Shown piece by piece: positions 31,960 through 38,513 of a DNA stretch of 64,000 bases. Source of the stretch: Clostridiaceae bacterium Marseille-Q4143 (GTDB taxonomy: Bacteria > Bacillota > Clostridia > Lachnospirales > Lachnospiraceae). The position numbers and the translations under genes are program-made. The notes under the pieces were generated by a model. It saw nothing but the letters and a program-made list of their open reading frames with translations, did no database searches and was not told where the DNA came from. The DNA lies in NCBI GenBank assembly GCA_018228645.1, contig CP073693.1, positions 558,001 through 622,000 on the forward strand, read 5' to 3'. Positions within the stretch are counted from its first letter, which is position 1. The number at the start of each line of letters is the position of its first letter.

Positions 31960-32652
31960 CTACACCTCCTTATTAAACCGGTAGCCAATCCCTTTGACCG
32001 TTTGTATATACTTTGGGCTTGAAGGATTGACTTCTAATTTTTTACGAAGTCGGCTGATAATCGCCATAATGTTACTGTCATCATAGAAATATTCTTCGCC
32101 CCATACTTCCTCATAAATCTGCTGTTTGGTCAAAATTTTCCCTTGATGTTTTGCACAGTACAGGAGCAGATCAAATTCCTTTGGGGGAAGTTCAAAAGTA
32201 CCATTTTCCGTCGTAACAGAACGATTTTCAAGGTCAATTTGCAATCCATCAAAATCCAGTTTTTGCACAGCTCCGGCTTGCTGATTAAAGCGAGTGTAGC
32301 GGCGAATGAGGGACGCAATACGGGCAATCAGTTCGTCCATATCAAACGGTTTTGTAAGATAATCGTCCGCTCCGGCCCGTAAGCCCCGTACTTTAGAAAT
32401 GCTGTCATTTTTAGATGTGAACATCAAAATCGGCAGACTGTTCTCTTTGCGGATTTCTTCCAGCGTTTCAAAGCCATCCATACCAGGCATCATCACATCC
32501 AGCACCACAAGCTGATACTCCTGCTCTCTTAATTTTTGTAAGCCCTCTTTTCCGGTATTACAAAAATCGGCTTCTATGTTTTCTGCTTGTACGCTACGTT
32601 TAATCAAAGCGCACAGTTCTCTGTCATCATCTATAATCAGGATTTTATTCAT
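31960..32652 (-). CDS. OmpR-family response regulator, third immunity cassette
   Basis: A 230-residue regulator: receiver domain (IIDDDRELC, Asp in LVVLDVMMPGMDGF, LMFTSK, LTKPF) and winged helix (SNIMAIISRLRKKLEVN). I start it at ATG 32652 (MNKILIIDDD) with AAGGGG; a longer frame reaches into the HTH gene. It overlaps that gene by eight bases, so the three genes HTH, regulator and kinase form one operon. Confidence 0.88.
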   Translation of the reverse strand: MNKILIIDDDRELCALIKRSVQAENIEADFCNTGKEGLQKLREQEYQLVVLDVMMPGMDGFETLEEIRKENSLPILMFTSKNDSISKVRGLRAGADDYLTKPFDMDELIARIASLIRRYTRFNQQAGAVQKLDFDGLQIDLENRSVTTENGTFELPPKEFDLLLYCAKHQGKILTKQQIYEEVWGEEYFYDDSNIMAIISRLRKKLEVNPSSPKYIQTVKGIGYRFNKEV

Positions 32653-32833
32653 GGTGCAACCCCTTCCCTTGTTTTGTCCTTCCGTCAATCGGCTTTTCTG
32701 CGTTCTTTGGGATCAGCCAAACACCGGCCATTTTCACAGCGCCGGGGATACGCCCAGCAGCGCAATAGTAATTTACTCTACGAGGTGTCACGCCCCATTT
32801 TTCGGCGGCCTCTTTTAGTGTCATATAATCCAT
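32645..32833 (-). CDS. Small helix-turn-helix protein heading the third two-component operon
   Basis: A 62-residue HTH protein (MDYMTLKEAAEKWGVTPRRV ... GAVKMAGVWLIPKNAEKP), closely related to that at 26796-26972. Start ATG 32833 with GGAGGTG. Its last codons overlap the regulator start. The consensus promoter at 32854-32882 should give basal expression of sensor and regulator. Confidence 0.75.
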   Translation of the reverse strand: MDYMTLKEAAEKWGVTPRRVNYYCAAGRIPGAVKMAGVWLIPKNAEKPIDGRTKQGKGLHHE

Positions 32834-32853
32834 TATGCACCTCCACAGAGTAC

Positions 32854-32882
32854 ATTATAGTTCTTTGTCTCGAACAATACAA
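32854..32882 (-). promoter_or_regulatory. Consensus promoter of the third two-component operon
   Basis: TTGTAT (complement of 32877-32882), 17 bases, TATAAT (complement of 32854-32859). It matches the promoter at 26996-27024 in both hexamers, spacing and the TTCGAG within the spacer. Confidence 0.8.
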
Positions 32883-32909
32883 GTTTATCACCAATCGCAG
32901 CTTTATATA

Positions 32910-33005
32910 ATCGGCATAATCGTACAGCTTGTCAGGCATAATAAGGTCATTCCATCATATAAACCGGAACGATACAATATTATTGAGGTGAACGATTATG
33001 CCGAT
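32910..33005. promoter_or_regulatory. XRE gene control region with repeated operator-like sites, copy 2
   Basis: ATCGGCATAATCGT (32910-32923) and AACGATTATGCCGAT (32991-33005, over the start codon) are inverted versions of one motif; ACCGGAACGATAC (about 32972-32984) is a weaker match. The same motif is seen in the sigma leaders (5261-5274, 27682-27695). This suggests that the XRE protein binds here and there. Confidence 0.5.
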
Positions 33006-33354
33006 TGATGATTTGACTGCTTTAGGGCAAAAAATGCGGGAAGCCCGAAAGAAAAAAGACCTGACACAACAGGAGCTTGCGGATCTGAGCCATGTTTCTG
33101 TAAAGCAAATCGCCAATATCGAAAAGGGGAAAATGAATCCTTCTTATTTAATTTTAAGAGCATTGGCAAAGGTCCTGCACATCTCTTTAGATACACTTAT
33201 AAATCCAGATGTTTCTCTGGAGGATGAGGGTGTCAATCAGATGAAAATGTTTTATTCCAGCTGTCCGCCAGAAATGCGTGACACCCTGTTGCATCACACC
33301 CAGGAAACGGTGAAAGAACTGACAGAGTTGTCCGAGAAATTTGAAACGAATTGA
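32998..33354 (+). CDS. XRE-family regulator, copy 2 (intact)
   Basis: A 118-residue protein: HTH_3 domain (LGQKMREARKKKDLTQQELA, VSVKQIANIEKGKMNPSY) and an intact C-terminal tail (PPEMRDTLLHHTQETVKEL). It is read away from the relaxase and against the cassette genes. Such XRE proteins act as repressors or regulators of transfer in Tn1549-like ICEs. GAGGTG precedes the ATG, and a terminator follows. Compared with copy 1 it lacks the one-base deletion. Confidence 0.88.
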   Translation: MPIDDLTALGQKMREARKKKDLTQQELADLSHVSVKQIANIEKGKMNPSYLILRALAKVLHISLDTLINPDVSLEDEGVNQMKMFYSSCPPEMRDTLLHHTQETVKELTELSEKFETN

Positions 33355-33355
33355 G

Positions 33356-33395
33356 CCAGTGAGTGAAATTTAACGATTCTCTCACTGGTTCTTTT
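33356..33395 (+). terminator. Terminator after XRE copy 2
   Basis: CCAGTGAG (33356-33363) pairs with CTCACTGG (33381-33388), followed by TTCTTTTC. Confidence 0.85.
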
Positions 33396-33576
33396 CATTT
33401 TCGGAGAAAAGAGGCAAGCAATGCCTGTGTTAATACACACAGGCCCGCAGAGAAGAAAATCCCTTTGTGATTTTCCTCTCCGCTTGCTTGTTGAGGGCAG
33501 CGCCCCCAAGCCCCTTTGAACACAGAATTTCATTCTGTGGCTGCGCGTTCTGCGAACGCTTTTGACCAGGACCAGC
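33396..33576. other. Hairpin-rich block between XRE and relaxase genes, copy 2
   Basis: The same succession of short palindromes as at 12831-13011, with only a handful of base changes, and no gene. It is a candidate origin of transfer or structured relaxase 3' region. No nic site can be named. Confidence 0.4.
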
Positions 33577-34989
33577 TTACCGCTGGCCGTGGTCTTTTTC
33601 TTTTTCAACATCCTGTTCTACCTCCATTTTCAGCACTCGATCTACATTTGCCTTTGCCGTTAAAAGCTCCCGCATTTCCTCACGGGAACGCCGGTACTCG
33701 GCATAGGTCTTTTTCTTTTCTTCCAGCAATTTCGCGTACTCCGTCTGCAACTCTTTGACCTTGGGAAGTTTCTTGACTCCCATCTCATCAAAGGCATTCT
33801 TAGCAGCCTGGTGGAGCAGAATTTCTTCCTCATGTTCCTCCCGGAATTTCTTAGAGTAACCCGCCTTGCGGTATGCCACATAGACCTCACGGGTCTTGGC
33901 ATAATTTACGATGTGAGTACGCAGAACAGCGATCTCTGCCATGCGCTTTTCAGCCGCTTTGATCTGCGCCGAAAGATCATTGTGATGTGCCGTGGCAGCC
34001 GCAGCCTTTTCTTCCAAAACCGCATACTCCAGCAGGTTATGCTCTGACAGGTAATTCATGGTCTGCGCCATTTGCTTCAGATTGAAAACCTTGGCCCATC
34101 GAGCATAGCCAGCACCTTTTCCAGCCTGCAATTTTGCCTGAATGTCCACCAGCAGATTGATCTTTGGCGGCTCTGCCTGTGCGACTGTTTTCTTTCGCGG
34201 GGTATGTGCTTTCTTCCCGGAGAGAACTGCCCGCAAATCTTCCAATCCATATCCTTCGCCCAGACTGTCCATGCGGGCGGCTTTCTCCCAACCAGAGAGC
34301 TTCAGTCGATACGATTTTCCGCGCTTTGAGACTTCACAACCATATTCTCGCAACAGCTTCAGCAGTTCTTCAAAGTCAGCAGGACTTTGTGATAATGCGT
34401 TGTCAATCGCCACACGAAGCAGCTCTCGGTGAGATGGCTTTGCCTGATCGCCCAGCCATTTGTTATAGCTCTTTCCGTGAAGTTTCGGATTCTCTACAAT
34501 GGACAGTCCATTCTCAATACAGATGGTGTCACTTAGCCGACGAACCGCCTTGGTGCTGCCCCAAAAGTTTCGGAACTTCCGGTCATATTCTAAGCTGACC
34601 GATGACCAGATAATGTGATTATGAATGTGCGACTTGTCTATGTGAGTGCAGACCACAAAGGCATGATTGCCTTTAGTAAAACGCTTTGCAAATTCTACGC
34701 CCAGCCGGTTTGCTTCTTCCTGGGTAATCTCACCAGGGCGGAAGGACTGGCGCACATGATAGGCAATCACATCATCTGTACCACGCACTCGTCCGGTAGC
34801 GGCAATGTACTGCCGCTTTGCCAGAAGGAACTCCGCATCCGCAGTCCGGCTGTCACACGCATAGCCGGTAATGAGCCTGCCGTTATCTGTTTTCTTTGGA
34901 TTGGCCACATAGTCGATGATGTCACTGATTGCCCGACTCTCTGTGCGGCCTTTGCCGACATGAAGCGGCATGATTCTTGTAGTTGCCAT
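33577..34989 (-). CDS. MobA/VirD2-type relaxase, copy 2
   Basis: A 470-residue relaxase with the histidine motif CTHIDKSHIHNHIIW and the same domain layout and length as copy 1. Differences are scattered substitutions (MPLHVGK for MPFHVGK, KLHGKSYNK for KPYGKSYNK). Start ATG 34989 with GGAGGACC. This copy is still linked to MobC, VirB4 and the remaining transfer genes to the right. Confidence 0.9.
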   Translation of the reverse strand: MATTRIMPLHVGKGRTESRAISDIIDYVANPKKTDNGRLITGYACDSRTADAEFLLAKRQYIAATGRVRGTDDVIAYHVRQSFRPGEITQEEANRLGVEFAKRFTKGNHAFVVCTHIDKSHIHNHIIWSSVSLEYDRKFRNFWGSTKAVRRLSDTICIENGLSIVENPKLHGKSYNKWLGDQAKPSHRELLRVAIDNALSQSPADFEELLKLLREYGCEVSKRGKSYRLKLSGWEKAARMDSLGEGYGLEDLRAVLSGKKAHTPRKKTVAQAEPPKINLLVDIQAKLQAGKGAGYARWAKVFNLKQMAQTMNYLSEHNLLEYAVLEEKAAAATAHHNDLSAQIKAAEKRMAEIAVLRTHIVNYAKTREVYVAYRKAGYSKKFREEHEEEILLHQAAKNAFDEMGVKKLPKVKELQTEYAKLLEEKKKTYAEYRRSREEMRELLTAKANVDRVLKMEVEQDVEKEKDHGQR

Positions 34990-35115
34990 AATAGAAGGTC
35001 CTCCTCTCATAAATATTTTTGTTTTCGCTGAACTCTTTGCTTCTATCGTTGCAATAACTTTCTCCGCTGGGTATAATAAAAAAGAATATTCTACAACCTC
35101 AAAGGAGGGATTTCT

Positions 35116-36528
35116 ATGATAGAACAGCTCATTGCTGAAGCAACCGAATGTGATTTCAAAGTTGCTCTCGAAACAAAAAAGCCAAAAAGCTGGTTAAAAA
35201 GTGTCAGTGCCTTTTCCAATGGAATCGGCGGCACTCTGTTTTTCGGAGTCTCCGATGACCGGGAGCCTATCGGCTTGTCCGATGTTCAAAAGGATGCTGA
35301 AGCGATCAGCCGCTTAATCAAAGAACGTATCACACCATTACCTCAGTTTATCTTAAAACCATTACAGGAAGATGGTAAAAATCTATTAGCTCTGGAGGTT
35401 TCTCCCGGCCGCAGCACCCCATATTATTACAAGGCAGACGGAGTGATGGAAGCATATATCCGTGTTGGAAATGAAAGCGTAATTGCCCCGGATTACATTG
35501 TAAATGAACTGATCTTAAAGGGAACCAATCAGTCCTTTGACACCTTAACAACAGAAGCTGTGAAAAAGGATTACAGCTTCACACTCCTGGAGGCAACCTA
35601 TCTGGAACGAACCGGCCTCCGCTTTGAGCCATCCGATTATGTTTCCTTCGGTTTGGCTGACAAAAATGGGGTCTTGACCAATGCCGGAAAGCTCATGACC
35701 GATCAGCACACAGTTTATAACTCCCGTATGTTCTGTACCCGGTGGAATGGCTTGGAAAAAGGCTCTATCTTTGATGATGCACTGGACGATAAAGAATACG
35801 AAGGGAATCTGATTTATCTACTGAAAAGCGGCAGTGAATTTATTCGCAATAATTCCAAAGTCCGTTTTGTCAAAGAGGCACAGTATCGTGTAGACAAGCC
35901 AGATTATGCTGAACGAGCTGTGACAGAGGCTCTTGTTAATGCGCTTATCCATCGTGATTATATTGTACTTGGCAGCGAAATCCATATTGATATGTTTGAT
36001 GATCGGGTGGAAATCACATCTCCGGGCGGTATGTTTGGCGGCGGCTCAATTCAGGAATACGATATTTACAGTATCCGTTCGATGCGACGAAACCCTGTGA
36101 TTGCTGACCTGTTCCACCGCATGAAGTACATGGAACGCCGTGGAAGTGGCCTACGCAAAATCGTCAGTGAAACCGAAAAGCTGCCTGGATACACAGAGGC
36201 ATATAAGCCCGAATTTTCCTCAACAGCGACAGATTTCAGAGTCATCTTGAAAAATGTAAACTACAACTTAGAGGGTGACGCCCACCAAGTTATCCACCAA
36301 GTTACCCACCAAGTTATTGAACTATCAACGGTATCCAAACAGATTTTGGCTTTTTGCACAACACCAAAATCCAAGAAAGAGCTTGCAGTATTTTGCGGCT
36401 TCAAAGATTTAAGAAACTTCACCTTGAAGCATATCAATCCGCTTTTAGAATCCGGGCAATTAGAAATGACTATTCCCGATAAACCTAAAAGTCGCAATCA
36501 AAAATATATTACAGTTCGTTCCGAATAA
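35116..36528 (+). CDS. AlbA_2/Schlafen-type putative ATP-binding regulator (COG2865)
   Basis: A 470-residue protein. The N-terminus has the AlbA_2 fold (FSNGIGGTLFFGVSDD at about residues 34-49, then YIRVGNES). The middle holds an ATPase-like GHKL-type segment (EALVNALIHRDY, ITSPGGMFGG, RRGSGLRKIVSE) and the C-terminus a winged helix. The linker repeats HQVIHQVTHQVI. A frequent annotation is RecG-like helicase or transcriptional regulator, but no helicase motifs are visible. It lies in the relaxase/CD1845 slot on the opposite strand, with its own ribosome-binding site (AAAGGAGG) and terminator, so it looks like an acquired unit, possibly for defence. Confidence 0.8.
   Translation: MIEQLIAEATECDFKVALETKKPKSWLKSVSAFSNGIGGTLFFGVSDDREPIGLSDVQKDAEAISRLIKERITPLPQFILKPLQEDGKNLLALEVSPGRSTPYYYKADGVMEAYIRVGNESVIAPDYIVNELILKGTNQSFDTLTTEAVKKDYSFTLLEATYLERTGLRFEPSDYVSFGLADKNGVLTNAGKLMTDQHTVYNSRMFCTRWNGLEKGSIFDDALDDKEYEGNLIYLLKSGSEFIRNNSKVRFVKEAQYRVDKPDYAERAVTEALVNALIHRDYIVLGSEIHIDMFDDRVEITSPGGMFGGGSIQEYDIYSIRSMRRNPVIADLFHRMKYMERRGSGLRKIVSETEKLPGYTEAYKPEFSSTATDFRVILKNVNYNLEGDAHQVIHQVTHQVIELSTVSKQILAFCTTPKSKKELAVFCGFKDLRNFTLKHINPLLESGQLEMTIPDKPKSRNQKYITVRSE
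36283..36318 (+). repeat. Three 12-bp tandem repeats in the AlbA_2 gene
   Basis: CACCAAGTTAYC/T repeats at 36283, 36295 and 36307 and encodes H-Q-V-T/I units in the linker. Copy number could change by slippage without breaking the frame. Confidence 0.75.
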
Positions 36529-36532
36529 ACAG

Positions 36533-36580
36533 AGAAGCAGGGCATTGGGTCTCATCTCCCATTGTCCTGCTTCTTTTTCA
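36533..36580 (+). terminator. Terminator of the AlbA_2 gene
   Basis: AGAAGCAGG-GCATTGGG (36533-36549) pairs with CCCATTGT-CCTGCTTCT (36558-36574), followed by TTTTTC. Confidence 0.88.
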
Positions 36581-36602
36581 TTCCAAATTATATTCACATC
36601 AT

Positions 36603-36902
36603 TTACCCATACACCCAATCCTGGATCGCAAATTTCAAACTCTGCACCTTTCCCAGCAGCCAGATCGCAGCCAGCGGCAGCCCCATCGGGCTAATCAAAA
36701 ATGCCATAATCAGCAAAATTGCACCATTCTGCGGGGAATAGGTAATAAGCACAGCCACGCCAAGTAGAGCAATTACCGTGCTGAGCAGACCAAGCACCAG
36801 ACCAGATATGTAGATCAGCCCCATGCAGAGCCAGACAAAAAGCGTCAACACCAAAATGACCGGTGCAGTTACAATCATCAGCAAGCATTTCAAAATCTTC
36901 AT
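36603..36902 (-). CDS. CD1845-like small membrane protein
   Basis: A 99-residue protein with two or three hydrophobic helices (MIVTAPVILVLTLFVWLCMG, VLGLLSTVIALLGVAVLIT) and a short charged end. Start ATG 36902 with GGAGG. It overlaps the upstream gene by four bases. The family is known from conjugative elements of Clostridioides; its role in transfer is undefined. A broken copy lies at 16541-16825. Confidence 0.75.
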   Translation of the reverse strand: MKILKCLLMIVTAPVILVLTLFVWLCMGLIYISGLVLGLLSTVIALLGVAVLITYSPQNGAILLIMAFLISPMGLPLAAIWLLGKVQSLKFAIQDWVYG

Positions 36903-37201
36903 TCCAGTTCCTCCCTCCAACGCTCCAGATACCGTTTGCACAGGGCATCCGCTTCTCTCTCATCATCTTCCGTCAACTCCCGTCTGCCTTTGGTCAGTTC
37001 AATCTCCACATAAGTCCGGTAATCATCAGCTAAGAGATTGAACAGTTCCTTGGGAGTATGGCACACCTCGCCAGAGCAATAGTGAAAATCTTGGTCAAAT
37101 TCAACTCTTACACATCCATGGCGGCTGATATAAACTTCTATGGTCTCGTCTGCGGTCAGGTAATCCGCAAAAATCTCCAGCACCTTTTCAAAGGTCAGCA
37201 T
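36899..37201 (-). CDS. Conserved ICE protein of unknown function
   Basis: A 100-residue acidic soluble protein (MLTFEKVLEIFADYLTADET ... ERWREELE). I do not recognise a domain. AAAGGAG precedes ATG 37201. It is coupled to the CD1845-like gene and separated from MobC by a terminator, so these two genes have their own promoter; I could not identify it with confidence. Confidence 0.7.
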   Translation of the reverse strand: MLTFEKVLEIFADYLTADETIEVYISRHGCVRVEFDQDFHYCSGEVCHTPKELFNLLADDYRTYVEIELTKGRRELTEDDEREADALCKRYLERWREELE

Positions 37202-37290
37202 CTGTTTTCACTCCTTTGCTACGCTTCTTATTCTACTCATATTATCCGGTACGGACAGGCAAAAGACAAGGATACAGACAAAAAGAAAAA

Positions 37291-37332
37291 GCGGAGGAAG
37301 GTGCGGCGAAGAAATGCCGTCCCTCCCTCCGC
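37291..37332 (-). terminator. Terminator at the end of the transfer operon
   Basis: GCGGAGG (37291-37297) pairs with CCTCCGC (37326-37332), with further pairing inside. On the minus strand it is followed by TTTTTCTTTTTGTC. It closes the leftward operon after MobC. Confidence 0.88.
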
Positions 37333-37352
37333 AAATGGAGTATCTATCCCTG

Positions 37353-37691
37353 TTATGAAAGTTTGGAGAGTTGGGTAAGGATTTCCTTCACACCCTCCCA
37401 CAGTTGTTCCTGCCGCTGGGATATATCCTCCAAGTCAGCATTATAAACCCGCCCGGTCTCATGCACTTTGCGGGTCAGCTGGTTCAAGTTGTTGCTGCTT
37501 CGGCGCATCAGGGAGACCAACTCCTTCAGCTCTGGCAGTTCCAGCTTGACCACATAACCATCCAGCGCCATTTTCCGCAGATAAGCGCTCAAATTCTCTG
37601 TCCCGTATTGCTGCATCTTTTGATGGATCAGTTCCAGTTCTTCTGCGGACACCCAAAACAGAACCGGCACATCCCGCTTGCGCTTTGCCAT
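37353..37691 (-). CDS. MobC-family relaxosome accessory protein
   Basis: A 112-residue protein with the ribbon-helix-helix-like N-terminus (DVPVLFWVSAEELELIHQKM, YLRKMALDGY) and the MobC tail (LMRRSSNNLNQLTRKVHETG). MobC proteins bind oriT and help the relaxase open it. It is two bases downstream of the DUF3849 gene and is the last gene of the long leftward operon. Confidence 0.85.
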   Translation of the reverse strand: MAKRKRDVPVLFWVSAEELELIHQKMQQYGTENLSAYLRKMALDGYVVKLELPELKELVSLMRRSSNNLNQLTRKVHETGRVYNADLEDISQRQEQLWEGVKEILTQLSKLS

Positions 37692-37693
37692 GG

Positions 37694-38512
37694 TTATCGC
37701 TCCAGCTCCCGTTTTTTCGGGGCGGCAGACTTATTGGCGGGCAGCTCCTGTTTGAGCTTATCCCGTACTGAGGGACGGGACGGTTCCAGTTTTTCTCTCT
37801 GGGTACGGCTGCGCTGCTGTTCTTCACGCACCAGATCAATAAAACCATCCAGCACAGCAGGGTGGCTGTTTAAGGCATAACCACAACGGACGGTTTCGGG
37901 ATTATCATTAGGAATGGTCTTGGCCCATTCTTTGTTGCGTCGGGAGTAGCGCCCATCCCAGTCCTGAAGCTGGATCGTGTTAGACAGAACCATAGATACA
38001 CGCTCCATGCCATAGGTCTCAATCACACCCTTTGCCGCATCGTGGCTGAGATACATTCCGTCGAAATGTTCCCGCACCGCCGCTTCAATGGACTCCTTGC
38101 ATTGGCGATTTACATTGTTGGAAGCTCGGTACTGCTCCAGCTCCCCATGTTCTCTCGCATAGGCAGCAGAATGGGGATAGACCGGTGTTGTTCGCAGTTC
38201 CTCTTTGGCTCTGCACACATCGTCGGCACGGCTCTCAATACTGTCCCGGATCATATCCATATAGCCGGTCTCCAGCTTTTCAAAATAACGGTACACATCC
38301 GCCAGCGGCGAGGGAGATTCCAAAAGCGCCTGGGCCTGTGCGTCGGTCAGCTCCAGCTCCTCCATCGCCATCACAATATCCTCACGGACAGTATATTCAT
38401 AGGTGTGGTGCAGGATTTCTTCCGGGGGCTGGCTTTTCAACCAGTCCCTATATTTTTCCTGCTCAGTGGCCATCTTTTCATAAAGGGCCGTATTCAGATT
38501 ATTGGTATTCAT
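37694..38512 (-). CDS. DUF3849-like ICE protein
   Basis: A 272-residue soluble protein (MNTNNLNTALYEKMATEQEK). The middle, DAAKGVIETYGMERVSMVLS with WDGRYSRRNKEWAKTIPNDN, is the part I associate with DUF3849. Start ATG 38512 has GGAGGTG; an upstream ATG lies inside that site. It abuts the giant helicase gene. The function is unknown; the family is restricted to conjugative elements. Confidence 0.75.
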   Translation of the reverse strand: MNTNNLNTALYEKMATEQEKYRDWLKSQPPEEILHHTYEYTVREDIVMAMEELELTDAQAQALLESPSPLADVYRYFEKLETGYMDMIRDSIESRADDVCRAKEELRTTPVYPHSAAYAREHGELEQYRASNNVNRQCKESIEAAVREHFDGMYLSHDAAKGVIETYGMERVSMVLSNTIQLQDWDGRYSRRNKEWAKTIPNDNPETVRCGYALNSHPAVLDGFIDLVREEQQRSRTQREKLEPSRPSVRDKLKQELPANKSAAPKKRELER

Positions 38513-38513
38513 G

